NCBI RefSeq assembly: GCF_002865985.1
Contig: NZ_LNDD01000003.1
Coordinates: forward strand, 310,001-374,000
DNA: 64,000 nt
Reading direction: 5' to 3'
DNA from: Thermotoga sp. SG1
Lineage (GTDB): Bacteria; Thermotogota; Thermotogae; Thermotogales; Thermotogaceae
The notes beneath the pieces were generated by a model. The model saw only the letters and a list, made by a program, of their open reading frames with translations, was not told the origin of the DNA and did not search any database. The position numbers were made by a program, and so were the translations under genes. This document shows positions 1-10,197 of this stretch, one piece after another (positions within the stretch are counted from its first letter, which is position 1; each line of letters begins with the position of its first letter).

Positions 1-78
1 ATTTTAAAGTTCGAGCAAGATTTTCTCATTTCTCCAAGGATTCCGCTGGAAGCTTTTGTGTTGTTGAGGGAGGGCTGA
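1..78 (+). CDS. C-terminal tail of an unidentified protein (partial)
   Basis: Frame 1 is open from the window edge to a TGA at 76-78 and ends in ...FVLLREG. Only 25 residues are visible, too few to name a family. The stop is two bases before the TTG start of the anti-sigma-type kinase, whose GAGGGAGGG ribosome-binding site lies inside this tail. The two genes are therefore probably co-transcribed. An anti-sigma antagonist or another signalling partner would fit this position, but nothing in the residues proves it. Confidence 0.5.
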   Translation: MLKFEQDFLISPRIPLEAFVLLREG

Positions 79-80
79 AG

Positions 81-491
81 TTGCAAAACTTGATGTTCCT
101 CATCGTTCCTTCCAAACGTTCATACATAAAGATTGCACGCTCTACTATGCGTGATTTTTTGTTGCTTAACGGCTTTCCGAATAGTTTAGTTGTGGACATG
201 GAGATAGTCCTTGGAGAGCTTCTCGCCAATGTGATAAAGCACACTTACAAAGGAGATGAGACGAAAAAGATTATTGTGAGTTATGTGGTGAAAGATGGAG
301 CTTTCTACATTCTTGTAAGGGATTTCGGTGATCCTGTGGATCCCACCAGACTGAAACCCATTCCTCCAGATCTGAAGAATCCTAGAGAGGGAGGGTACGG
401 TCTTTACATAATCCATCAGGTGGTGGACGATATCAAGATACGACCTCTGAAAGTGGGCAATCTCACTATAGTCAGGAAAGATTTGAGGTGA
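81..491 (+). CDS. Anti-sigma-factor-type serine kinase (HATPase_c, RsbW/SpoIIAB-like)
   Basis: A 136-residue protein made almost entirely of one GHKL ATPase domain. The N box is visible as ELLANVIKH near residue 46, a G1-like VRDFGDPVDP near residue 80 and a glycine-rich G2 box GGYGLYIIHQ near residue 105. The size and motif set match the RsbW/SpoIIAB/BtrW group, which bind ATP and phosphorylate an anti-anti-sigma protein or sequester a sigma factor. The start is TTG at 81, behind GAGGGAGGG. No sigma factor gene is adjacent in the window, so the partner is unknown. It sits four bases upstream of trmFO and is probably co-transcribed with it. Confidence 0.8.
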   Translation: MQNLMFLIVPSKRSYIKIARSTMRDFLLLNGFPNSLVVDMEIVLGELLANVIKHTYKGDETKKIIVSYVVKDGAFYILVRDFGDPVDPTRLKPIPPDLKNPREGGYGLYIIHQVVDDIKIRPLKVGNLTIVRKDLR

Positions 492-495
492 CACA

Positions 496-1803
496 ATGAT
501 TGTGAACGTCATCGGAGCAGGTTTTGCAGGCTCAGAAATTGCGTATAACCTTGGAAAACGTGGAGTAAAAGTGCATCTTTATGAAATGCGTCCAAAGAAG
601 ATGACGGAAGTACACAAAACTGGATACTTTGCAGAACCCGTCTGTAGCAACTCTTTCAAATCGGAAGAGATAACGAATGCCGAGGGCCTTTTGAAAGCTG
701 AAATGAAGATGATGGGTTCTCTAATCCTCGAAGTGGCAGAAAGAACGCGTGTTCCTTCTGGGAAGGCGCTGGCTGTGGATAGGAACGCCTTTGCAAGAGA
801 GGTCACAAAAATAATAGAGGGAATGGAAAATGTTGAGATCGTAAGAGAAGAAGTTACCGGTTTCAATTCCGATGAGGGTATCTGGATAGTGGCGACGGGA
901 CCAGCTACCTCAGAGGGGCTCATTTCTTTTTTGAGAGAGCTTCTAGGAGAAGACTTTCTGTTCTTCTTCGATGCTGTTTCTCCGATTGTGACCTTTGAGT
1001 CCATAGACATGAGCGGGTGTTTTTGGGGAGACAGATTCGGAAAGGGGAACGATTACATAAACTGTCCTCTCACCAGGGAAGAATACGAGGAACTCTGGAA
1101 AGCGCTCGTTGAGGCAGAGGTCATTGAAATGGAGGATTTCGACAGAAGGTTTCTCTTTGAACGATGCCAGCCTGTTGAAGAGATCGCAAAAAGTGGAAAG
1201 GACGCTCTGAGATACGGCCCTCTGAGACCGACAGGACTGGTGGATCCTCGAACCGGTAAAGAACCGTACGCCGTGGTTCAACTTCGTCGTGAAGACAGAG
1301 AAGGAAAATTTTACAGCCTCGTTGGATTTCAAACGAGGTTGAAATGGGGAGAACAGAAGAAGGTCATCCAGAAGATCCCCTGCTTGAGAAACGCAGAGAT
1401 CGTCCGTTACGGTGTGATGCACAGGAATGTTTACATCAATTCTCCCAGAGTACTTGATCCCTTCTTTCGTTTGAAAAAACATCCTAATGTTTTCTTTGCG
1501 GGGCAAATCACCGGTGTGGAAGGGTACATGGAATCGGCGGCATCCGGGATCTACGTAGCGTACAACGTGTACAGAATCCTGAAAGGTCTTTCTCCGCTTC
1601 GCCTTCCTGAAGAAACCATGATGGGAGCTCTCTTCAGTTATATAATAGAAAAGGTCGAAGGTGATCTGAAACCGATGTACGCAAACTTTGGGCTGCTTCC
1701 TCCTCTTTCTGTCCGGGTTCGAAACAAGTTCGAGCGCAGGAAACTTCTCGCAGAACGAGCCATGAAAGCGATGAAAGAGTTTCTGGAGAAAAATCCCTGG
1801 TGA
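496..1803 (+). CDS. trmFO: Methylenetetrahydrofolate-tRNA-(uracil-5-)-methyltransferase TrmFO
   Basis: A 435-residue FAD enzyme that methylates U54 in the T-loop of tRNAs using methylene-THF as carbon donor and FADH2 as reductant. The N-terminal dinucleotide fold reads IGAGFAGSEIAYNLG (residues 5-19). Family-typical blocks follow: YEMRPKKMTEVHKT, CSNSFKS, PCLRNAEIVRYGVMHRN and GVEGYMESAASG. The length equals the usual 430-450. The ATG at 496 follows GAGGTGA. Spacing to both neighbours is short (4 and 15 bases), consistent with a run of co-transcribed + strand genes. Older annotations call this family Gid. Confidence 0.96.
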   Translation: MIVNVIGAGFAGSEIAYNLGKRGVKVHLYEMRPKKMTEVHKTGYFAEPVCSNSFKSEEITNAEGLLKAEMKMMGSLILEVAERTRVPSGKALAVDRNAFAREVTKIIEGMENVEIVREEVTGFNSDEGIWIVATGPATSEGLISFLRELLGEDFLFFFDAVSPIVTFESIDMSGCFWGDRFGKGNDYINCPLTREEYEELWKALVEAEVIEMEDFDRRFLFERCQPVEEIAKSGKDALRYGPLRPTGLVDPRTGKEPYAVVQLRREDREGKFYSLVGFQTRLKWGEQKKVIQKIPCLRNAEIVRYGVMHRNVYINSPRVLDPFFRLKKHPNVFFAGQITGVEGYMESAASGIYVAYNVYRILKGLSPLRLPEETMMGALFSYIIEKVEGDLKPMYANFGLLPPLSVRVRNKFERRKLLAERAMKAMKEFLEKNPW

Positions 1804-1818
1804 AGCGAGGGGGTAGGG

Positions 1819-3186
1819 GTGAAGGTGGAGTTCACTGTATCAGAAGACAGGATGCAGGCTTACGTCATCGTAAGGAAAGAAAGACCCGACGAACCTCCCC
1901 TGTCGAAGGAAGAACTTATAAGTGCTCTACAGTATGCCGGGATAAAGTACGGAATAAAAGAGGATGTAGTTGACGATCTCACAAGATCTCCTGTTTACAA
2001 CACACCTGTTCTGATCGCAGAAGGCACTCCACCTGTCGATGGTGAAGATGGAAGAGTGGAGCTGCTGAAGAAAGTGGAAGGTGTTTCTCAGAGTGACGGC
2101 AGAGTCGATCTCAGAGAAATACCTGCAAAGCAAAGGGTCATCGTTAAAAGAGGAGAGACCATTGCTCGCATCGTACCACCCACTTCCGGTGAAGAGGGAA
2201 GGGATGTTTTCGGAAATCCCGTAAAACCAAAACCAGGAAAGATGCCGGAGTATCACCTTGGATACAATGTGACATTGAAGGACAATGAGATCATTGCCAC
2301 AAAGAGCGGCTTACTGATCATTGAACCGAACGGGACGATACATGTGAACGATACCCTGGAAGTGGAATCGGTTGATTACTCCACCGGTAACATAGATTTT
2401 CCAGGAAGAGTGATCGTCAAGGGTGACGTGAAGCCGGATTTCGTTGTGAGGGCCCAGGAAGACATCGAAGTGAAGGGGGTCATAGAAGCAGCAACGGTCG
2501 TTTCCTTTGGCGGTAGCATTACAACGGGTGGCATAAAAGGAAGGGGAAAGGCCTTCGTGAAGGCAAAAAAAACGATCAAAACGGTCTTCATAGAGAACGC
2601 CGAGGTGGAAGCTGAGGAAGTAATGGTGGAGAAGAGTATAGAAAATTCCACTGTCAAGGCCAGTAGTGTAACGGTGACAGGAAGCAAAGGCAGTATAAGA
2701 GGTGGTGTGATAATCGCTCGAGTCAAAGTTGAAACCTTTCAGCTTGGATCTCCCATAGGAATTAAAACGAGAGTAGAAGTGGGTGTCGATCCGGAGGTGA
2801 ACGAGAAGATAAAGATCATCTCCGCTCAGGTTTCACTCGATAAGACAAACGTTCAAAAACTCACCAAAGTTCTGGTTGAGCTCAGAAAGATGCAGAGTGC
2901 TCTTAAAGACAAATTTCCTCCCGACAAAGAAGCACTTCTGAACAAGGTAAGCAACACGTTGATAAATCTCAGAGACTCCATACAGAAGAACGAGCAAGAA
3001 CTCAAAAGGTTGAACGAGATAGCCGAAGAGATGGCAAAGAACGCTTCTGTTGTTGTGAAGGAGGTTGCTTATCCTGGAGTTGAGATCGTCATGTTCAACA
3101 AGGTGTTTCGTGTGGAAAAAGAACTCACAAAGGCAGTTTTCTACTACAGAGACGGCGAAATAAGGGTGGGAGGTTATTCAGAATGA
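1819..3186 (+). CDS. FapA / DUF342 family protein
   Basis: A 455-residue cytosolic protein of the FapA (DUF342) family. The N-terminal third carries the characteristic PPTSGEEGRDVFGNPVKPKPG block (near residues 115-140). A run of short beta-helix-like repeats (about 200-310, for example GDVKPDFVVRAQEDIEVKG) is followed by a charged helical coiled coil (about 325-405) and a short C-terminal beta tail. Members are linked to flagellar assembly or to polymer-binding regulation, but the biochemical role is unclear. The start is GTG at 1819, behind GAGGGGG. The stop overlaps the manA ATG (ATGA), indicating coupling. Confidence 0.85.
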   Translation: MKVEFTVSEDRMQAYVIVRKERPDEPPLSKEELISALQYAGIKYGIKEDVVDDLTRSPVYNTPVLIAEGTPPVDGEDGRVELLKKVEGVSQSDGRVDLREIPAKQRVIVKRGETIARIVPPTSGEEGRDVFGNPVKPKPGKMPEYHLGYNVTLKDNEIIATKSGLLIIEPNGTIHVNDTLEVESVDYSTGNIDFPGRVIVKGDVKPDFVVRAQEDIEVKGVIEAATVVSFGGSITTGGIKGRGKAFVKAKKTIKTVFIENAEVEAEEVMVEKSIENSTVKASSVTVTGSKGSIRGGVIIARVKVETFQLGSPIGIKTRVEVGVDPEVNEKIKIISAQVSLDKTNVQKLTKVLVELRKMQSALKDKFPPDKEALLNKVSNTLINLRDSIQKNEQELKRLNEIAEEMAKNASVVVKEVAYPGVEIVMFNKVFRVEKELTKAVFYYRDGEIRVGGYSE

Positions 3187-4019
3187 TGCTCAAAGTTTTT
3201 CCTAAACTAAGAAAGCAGATCTGGGGAAGTCATCGCCTTGGAAGAATGTTTGGATCGGAAGAAAAGATAGGTGAGGTGTGGCTTCTCTCAGGACATCCTC
3301 TGTTCATCACCGAAACATCAGAAGGCCTGGATCTCAACAAAGACATGGAGAAGATCCTTGGAAAGGTCTTTCCCCGCTTTCCACTCCTTGTGAAGCTCAT
3401 CTCCGCCGAAGACTGGCTCTCGGTGCAGGTGCATCCGAACGACGATGAAGCACAGAGACTAGAAAAAGAACCCTGGGGAAAAACGGAAGCGTGGTACTTC
3501 GTGGAGTCCGGACAGATAGCCATTGGAGAGGACCCGGAGAAAATCAAAGAGGCATTTTCGAGCGGAAACTGGGATGGAGCATTGAAAAAGGTGAATGTCC
3601 AGCCTGGAACCTTTGTCTTTCTTCCCGCAGGAACGGTGCACGCACTGGGACCCAGCGGTTTTCTCGTGGAAGTTCAGCAATCATCAGATCTCACCTACAG
3701 AGTCTACGATTGGGGTCGGGACAGAGAACTCCACGTGGAAAAGGCTTTCAGGGTGATGAAAAAAAGAAAGGTCGAAGATCTTCTGATAAAAAATTTTGAA
3801 AGGTTTGAATGTGAATACTTCAGGATCAGAAAGATAAGCAAGGAAACTTTGAGAGGTTTCTGTGCAGTCGTTGTTCTTGAAAGAGGGGAGCTCGACGGAA
3901 GGAAAGTAGAACCCTTTGAAACATTCATCGTTCCAGAGGGAGAAAGCGCCTATCTGAACACACTCGCTCTTGAAATAAAACTTGGCAGTTTCTTCGAAAG
4001 ATGGGGTGAGAGAACATAA
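3183..4019 (+). CDS. manA: Mannose-6-phosphate isomerase, type I, short form
   Basis: A 278-residue cupin-fold zinc enzyme interconverting fructose-6-P and mannose-6-P. The zinc and active-site region is seen as SVQVHPNDDEAQRLE (near residue 80) with GKTEAWYFVE just after it. The later histidine motif is LPAGTVHALG (near residue 150). The length fits the short bacterial class, about 300 residues, rather than the 400-residue enterobacterial class. The ATG at 3183 overlaps the previous stop; the ATG one codon later is an equal alternative. A phosphomannomutase/phosphoglucomutase at 39.5 kb could use its product for GDP-mannose or glycan synthesis. Confidence 0.93.
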   Translation: MMLKVFPKLRKQIWGSHRLGRMFGSEEKIGEVWLLSGHPLFITETSEGLDLNKDMEKILGKVFPRFPLLVKLISAEDWLSVQVHPNDDEAQRLEKEPWGKTEAWYFVESGQIAIGEDPEKIKEAFSSGNWDGALKKVNVQPGTFVFLPAGTVHALGPSGFLVEVQQSSDLTYRVYDWGRDRELHVEKAFRVMKKRKVEDLLIKNFERFECEYFRIRKISKETLRGFCAVVVLERGELDGRKVEPFETFIVPEGESAYLNTLALEIKLGSFFERWGERT

Positions 4020-5194
4020 AGAGGGTCTTCATAAGTGATCTTCACATAGGAGACGGATCCGCCAAGGATGATTTCTTTTTCGATAGCGAACTTTCAGATT
4101 TCCTGGAAGATCTACTGGATGAAAAAGAAGTGGAACTCTTCATTGTAGGGGACGGATTTGAGATCCTCGAAAGCCGCGTTGTGAAAGAATTGGGACTTGT
4201 TTCTTTCGATGAAGTATTGAGAAGCCTCGACGAAACCGTAATAAACGAGATAGAGAAAAAACACGAGAAGATCTTCGAAACGCTCAAGAAATTTGCAAAA
4301 AAACACACAATCTACTACGTGGTGGGAAACCATGACTATCATATTCTCAAAAATGAAAATCTTCAAAAAGCTCTGAAGGAAAGATTCGATCGATTTGAGA
4401 TCTTGCCCTATTACTACGACGAAAAAACAAAGTTGCTAGTTCTTCACGGCAACCAGTTTGACGTTATAAATCGTTTCTCGCTGGACAGAAAAAGCAAAAA
4501 GATCATACCACCTCTTGGAGATTTCATAGCAAGGTACATGATGGTGAACTTCGACGAAAATGTCATAAACTTTGCTCCAGAAGATGTGATTAGAGACTAC
4601 GACAATGTAAGACCTCTTCTCGACGTTTTTCATTGGTTCGAACATGTAACGGAGATCTACGATATCGGAGTGGATCTGGTGGAGCTCTGGTTGAAAAGCT
4701 TTCTCGACATGTTGAGAACGAATGAGGCAAAAAGATGGATGAGAAACAACTTTCCAAGGACCCACTGGCTCTCCAAGTTGTTCGTGAACAGACTCGGTGG
4801 TCTGGAAATGGGCAGAATTCTTGTGAGGACAGTCTACACATTCAGAAAACTTCGTAGGTTGGATTATCTTCAAAAGTGGGCCAAAATTGTGTTGAAAGGA
4901 AGTCAGAAATGGAAGAAGTTCATGGTGGGTTACGAAGATTTGGACAAAGTTGATAGAGTCGATATACTTGTAATGGGACACGTTCATCATTTTACTTACA
5001 AGATAGTTCCCACACCTGCTGGAAAGAAACTGTACGTGAACTGTGGTAGCTGGAGGCCTGTTCTGGAAAAGATCGGGATGAAAAAAAAGCACGGCTTCCA
5101 CAAGAAAGCAGAACTTCCAAAGATAACGATGGACTTTTCGAACGGTAAGGTCGAGGTGAAGGCATCGATCACGAACATGATTGGAAAGATTTGA
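4016..5194 (+). CDS. Calcineurin-like metallophosphoesterase with apparent ATA start
   Basis: A 392-codon reading frame with all metallophosphoesterase motifs: ISDLHIGDGS (start of protein), VGDGFEI, VVGNHDYH and GHVHHF, so two-metal phosphoesterase chemistry is expected. It is distantly like LpxH-type hydrolases but longer, with a helical insert. The substrate is unknown. The DLH motif begins only six codons after an in-frame TGA at 4007-4009, and the stretch between holds no ATG, GTG, TTG or CTG. The only start with good geometry is ATA at 4016, which overlaps the manA TAA as ATAA and follows GGGGTGAG by six bases. A GTG at 4130 would remove the first catalytic motif and is rejected. Confidence 0.82.
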   Translation: MKRVFISDLHIGDGSAKDDFFFDSELSDFLEDLLDEKEVELFIVGDGFEILESRVVKELGLVSFDEVLRSLDETVINEIEKKHEKIFETLKKFAKKHTIYYVVGNHDYHILKNENLQKALKERFDRFEILPYYYDEKTKLLVLHGNQFDVINRFSLDRKSKKIIPPLGDFIARYMMVNFDENVINFAPEDVIRDYDNVRPLLDVFHWFEHVTEIYDIGVDLVELWLKSFLDMLRTNEAKRWMRNNFPRTHWLSKLFVNRLGGLEMGRILVRTVYTFRKLRRLDYLQKWAKIVLKGSQKWKKFMVGYEDLDKVDRVDILVMGHVHHFTYKIVPTPAGKKLYVNCGSWRPVLEKIGMKKKHGFHKKAELPKITMDFSNGKVEVKASITNMIGKI

Positions 5195-5205
5195 GGGGTG
5201 AGATC

Positions 5206-5679
5206 ATGATCTCTAACCCCGTTCTGGGTTACAGATTGGATCCTGGAGAGCCAGGAATTCCATATTCGGCTCCCGCAAGCCGCAGTGTGATCAGAGTGCT
5301 TTCCCAGGAGATATCGAATCTGATGGCGTTCAAGAAAGAAGCCCTCAGAGAGGGCGGGTACGTCATATACAGCAACATAGCCCTGGATATGAGAAAACGT
5401 GGATCTTTCCTTGCAGCGATCGCAGGACGAACACAGGTGTACATATACACTCCAGTATCTCAGAAAGGAGAAAGAGTAAATGAGTTTCAGGACAGACAGG
5501 ACGAAATAGAAAGAAAGATCCTAGAGCTTCAAAGACGTCTCAGTCAAGAAACCGATCCAGCTGAGAGAGAAAGATTGAAAGAAGATATAGAAAGATTAAA
5601 ACTGGCACTCAGTGTGCTGAAAGCGAGCCTCAGAACACCGGAACTTCTTGTGGGAGTGTTACTCGACAGTCTCGTCTGA
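5206..5679 (+). CDS. Hypothetical protein with C-terminal coiled coil
   Basis: A 157-residue protein of no recognised family. The first 90 residues are mixed and proline/glycine containing at the N-terminus (NPVLGYRLDPGEPGIPYSAP). Residues about 95-140 are a strongly charged heptad-like helix (ERKILELQRRLSQE and onward), followed by a short hydrophobic tail. The ATG at 5206 follows GGGGTGAG at ideal spacing; an in-frame TTG at 5191 is less likely because it precedes that site. It lies 11 bases after the phosphoesterase stop. The last 21 bases overlap the convergent HD-GYP gene. No signal peptide is visible. Confidence 0.7.
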   Translation: MISNPVLGYRLDPGEPGIPYSAPASRSVIRVLSQEISNLMAFKKEALREGGYVIYSNIALDMRKRGSFLAAIAGRTQVYIYTPVSQKGERVNEFQDRQDEIERKILELQRRLSQETDPAERERLKEDIERLKLALSVLKASLRTPELLVGVLLDSLV

Positions 5680-6507
5680 GAATATTTTCAGGAAAGCATC
5701 CACGACCGTTGGATCGAATTTTCTTCCTGCTTCTTTTTTAATCATTTCTATGGCCTCATCGTGAGTTTTCACACGCCCTTCCCACTCAGATGAAACGAAG
5801 TTGGTGAGAACATCGTAATAGTCACAGACGGCTATGATGCGTGCTTCGAGAGGTATCTCCTCACCTTTGAGACCATCTGGATAACCTGTTCCGTCCCAGT
5901 TCTCATGATGATGCCTCACGATAGGAACCGCATCCCAGAGCACTTCAAGGGAAGCCAGAAAAACAGAACCCATGATTGTGTGATCCTGAGGGTATTGCTC
6001 GAATATCTGGATCCTTGTTGGGGTATAAAGCATGAGTTGCTCGATTCCTATCTTTCCAACGTCGTGAAGCATGGCGCATTCTTTCAAAAAGGAAAGTCTC
6101 TTTTCGGAGAGTCCCAGCTTTTTTCCGACACGTTCAGCAAGTCTTGTTACCCTCTGAGAGTGGCTCCAGCCGTTTTCATCTTCTATCTCCATCAGAACTA
6201 TCATCGCTTGAAGAAGTCCACTCACCATTCTTCGCGTCCAGCTTGCAGTGAGCATTTTCTCGCCTGCAAGAACGTAAGCTGCGACAACCGGAAGTTCTCT
6301 ACTATTTTCTGGTATCTCCAGAAGTTTTTCTTCTCCTTTGTAAATCGTGTAGTTGTTTTTTTCTCTCACAACTGAAATTCCGGAGAAGGGAACCTTCCTT
6401 TTTAAGAAAGCGATATCTGATTCTTCCAGATTATCCACTTTCGTGTAAAGCCTATCCATCTTTTCCACGATTTCTTCAAAGTCTTCTTCCTCGAAAAAGC
6501 ACTTCAT
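5659..6507 (-). CDS. HD-GYP domain protein (putative cyclic-di-GMP phosphodiesterase)
   Basis: A 282-residue cytosolic protein whose C-terminal half is an HD-GYP domain: HSQRVTRLAE (about 116-125), the HD pair in CAMLHDVGKIG (148-149), HHHENWDGTGYPDGLKG with the GYP at 208-210, and ICDYYD-like AVCDYYDVLT. HD-GYP enzymes hydrolyse cyclic dinucleotides with a metal centre. The first 110 residues are an unrecognised N-terminal, possibly sensory, region without membrane helices. The gene starts two bases after the thrS stop, with its GGAGGG site inside the thrS end, so it is the promoter-distal member of the coaD-thrS unit. Cyclic-di-GMP specificity is inferred. Confidence 0.88.
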   Translation of the reverse strand: MKCFFEEEDFEEIVEKMDRLYTKVDNLEESDIAFLKRKVPFSGISVVREKNNYTIYKGEEKLLEIPENSRELPVVAAYVLAGEKMLTASWTRRMVSGLLQAMIVLMEIEDENGWSHSQRVTRLAERVGKKLGLSEKRLSFLKECAMLHDVGKIGIEQLMLYTPTRIQIFEQYPQDHTIMGSVFLASLEVLWDAVPIVRHHHENWDGTGYPDGLKGEEIPLEARIIAVCDYYDVLTNFVSSEWEGRVKTHDEAIEMIKKEAGRKFDPTVVDAFLKIFSDETVE

Positions 6508-6509
6508 CT

Positions 6510-8434
6510 TTATCCCTCCAATATGAGCTTCAACTTGCGGTCTTTTACTTCCTTTTTCAATGTGTCTATGAAAACATCCATTTTCACGTCTTTTATCTCT
6601 TTTCCTGAACGTGTTCTCACGGAGAGTTTCCCACTTTCGAGCTCCCTGTCTCCCAATACGATCATGTAAGGTATTTTCTGAATCTGCGCCTGTCTTATAC
6701 GGTATCCCAGCGTTTCTCTTCGATCGTCCAGAAAAACTCTGAATCCTTCATTGGAAAGTGCTGCTGCCACTTTCTTTGCTCCTTCGTTGTGCTTATCCGA
6801 TATCGGGATCACCGCTACCTGGATCGGTGCGATCCAGGTTGGAAACGCTCCTGCAAAGTGTTCTATGAGAATACCAAAGAACCTCTCTAAAGAACCATAT
6901 ATCGCTCTGTGTATCATTACCGCTGTGTGCTCCCTGTTGTCAGGCCCGATGTACGTGACGTTGAATTTTTCTGGCATCATGAAGTCAAGCTGTATCGTGG
7001 CACACTGCCATTCCCTTCCGAGAGAGTCCTTTATATGAAAGTCTATCTTGGGACCGTAGAAGGCACCCTCTCCTTCGTTCACCCTGTAAGGAAGTCCCGC
7101 TCTGTCCAGGGCTCTTTTCAAAGCGTTTGTAGCCCTTTCCCAGATCGCCTCATCACCCATATGGTCTTCAGGCATCGTACTGAGTTCGACCCTGTAGGTG
7201 AAGCCAAACTGGCTGTATATGGTGTTTATCAGTTCTAGAACTCCGAGTATCTCATCTTCGATCTGATCTGGTGTACAGAATATGTGTGCGTCGTCCTGAG
7301 TGAAGGACCTCACTCTCATGAGGCCATGGAGAACACCGCTTCTTTCGTACCTGTGTACCCGACCGAACTCGAAGAATCTCAAAGGAAGATCCCTGTAGGA
7401 CACGGCTCTGCTTTTGTATACAAGGATGTGACCTGGACAGTTCATGGGTTTTACTGCGTATCTCTCTTCGTCTTTTTCGATGAAATACATGTTCTCAGCA
7501 TAATGATCCCAGTGCCCTGAGATTTTCCAGAGTTGTTCATTCATTATGAGTGGAGTGAAGATCTCCTGATAGCCTCTCTTTCGGTGTAGTTCTCGAGAAA
7601 AGTTCATCAGTTCGTTGAGTACAACGACACCTTTGGGGAGAAAGAAGGGCATACCAGGGGCGTATTCTGTGTTCAACATGAAGAGTTCCAGTTGAGGTCC
7701 GAGTTTTCTGTGATCTCTCTTCTGTGCCTCTTCAAGAAATTTCAGATAGTTTTCAAGGTCCTCTTTCTTTGCAAAGGCTGTGCCGTAGACTCTTGTGAGC
7801 ATGGGATTTTTCTCATTACCTCTCCAGTAGGCTCCGGACACCGAAAGCAACTTGAAATGTTTCACCATACCGGTCGAAGGAAGATGTGGTCCTTTGCACA
7901 GGTCAATGAATTCCCCCTGACGGTAAATCGTCACCGTGTTTCCTTCTATTTCCTCTATCAGTTCCAGTTTGTACGACTGATCTTTGAAGATTTCCCTTGC
8001 CTCGTCTTTGCTGATCTCTTTCCTCTCTATGGGAAGGTTCTCCCTTATTATCTTTCTCATCTCCTGTTCTATCCTTGGGAGATCTTCTTCTGTGAGTTTT
8101 CCGTTTCTTATGTCAAAATCGTAGTAAAATCCGTTTTCTATGGTGGGGCCTATTCCCAGTTTCACGTTTTCTTTTCCGTACAATCTCATTACAGCCTGGG
8201 CGAGAATGTGTGCCATCGTGTGTCTGTAAAACTCGGGTGCCTCGGGATCTTCGAGTGTTACAAAACGTATTCTACAATTCCTCTCCAGAGGTCTTTTGAG
8301 ATCCCAGAGCTCTTCATCATCCACAACAGCACCTATCACCTTTTTGAGGTCGAGTTCCCGAGTGATTTCCATCGGTGTTGTTCCCTTTTCGTACTCCTTT
8401 TCACTTCCATCCGGGAGAATCACTTTTATCTTCA

Positions 8435-8435
<1 letters not shown>
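6510..8435 (-). CDS. thrS: Threonyl-tRNA synthetase
   Basis: A 641-residue class II synthetase of usual bacterial length. Domains in order: TGS (1-60), the N2 editing domain with the zinc/editing ligands [12 protein letters not shown] and [12 protein letters not shown], the catalytic core with [12 protein letters not shown] (motif 1/2 region), [12 protein letters not shown] (motif 2) and [17 protein letters not shown] (motif 3), then the anticodon-binding domain from about 540. The ATG at 8435 overlaps the coaD TAA by one base and follows GGAGGGAAAG. It charges tRNA-Thr and edits mischarged Ser. No T-box leader is possible here because coaD lies directly upstream. Confidence 0.98.
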
Positions 8436-9547
<1,112 letters not shown>

Positions 9548-9548
<1 letters not shown>

Positions 9549-10192
9549 CAGATGATCCTCCCGTACATCATCCAGTTCCAGAGAACAGACACGACCACAC
9601 CAAGAACGGGACTCAACCACCACCTCACGTCAGGTTTTTTGAATTTCCAGAGTCTATAGAGAAAACCGAGGGCAAGGGAAAGGAAAGCGAAGATCTCCTT
9701 TCCGGCAAGGAGAAAAACAAAGAAAGCAAGTCTTTCAGAAATTCCTTCTATATCAGAGATCTTCGGATCACCTGGTAAAAGGTTACGGAAAAAATACGTT
9801 ATGGCTACAGAAGCAGCGTTCATCCCAAGAAGATAGAAAACAAACTCCGATGTGAGATAAGAACTTTTGAAGAGATCTTTGATGTAAAAATTCAAAATCA
9901 AAAACACGACAAGGAGGAAAAGTTCCAGCAAATCTATCGCTCGTTTCTTTCCTTTTCTATGCAGATACGTTCTGAGACTATCTCCTACCAGATGAACCAC
10001 CACTGCCACAAAGAAAACGACCATGCCACTTTCTGACTTGAGCACAACATCGAAGGTGAAAGCCAGGATCGCAAAAACAGACCAGATTATGTGACCTATC
10101 AGCTTCCAGCCACTGTACTCTCTTATCTTCGCGTTGTTCGTGAATCCGTGATCTGCCACAACGTGACCGAGAAACAGATGAAACGGAAACAA
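9548..10192 (-). CDS. Integral membrane protein, DUF3307-like
   Basis: A 214-residue hydrophobic protein with about six predicted membrane helices. The N-terminus FHLFLGHVVADHGFTNN resembles the LLLGHxxGDF start of DUF3307 proteins, and VVVHLVGDSLRTYLH near residue 85 carries a second conserved HxxxD-type motif, as in that family. The function of the family is unknown. It lies six bases downstream of the GT4 glycosyltransferase and overlaps the phosphatase start by one base, so it is in the middle of a minus-strand operon. The family assignment is by motif resemblance only. Confidence 0.7.
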
Positions 10193-10197
10193 TCAGA

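Noticed and set aside
4130-5194. Metallophosphoesterase starting at GTG 4130
   Set aside because: This start would delete the first metal-binding motif (DLH) and 38 conserved residues; it has no good ribosome-binding site.
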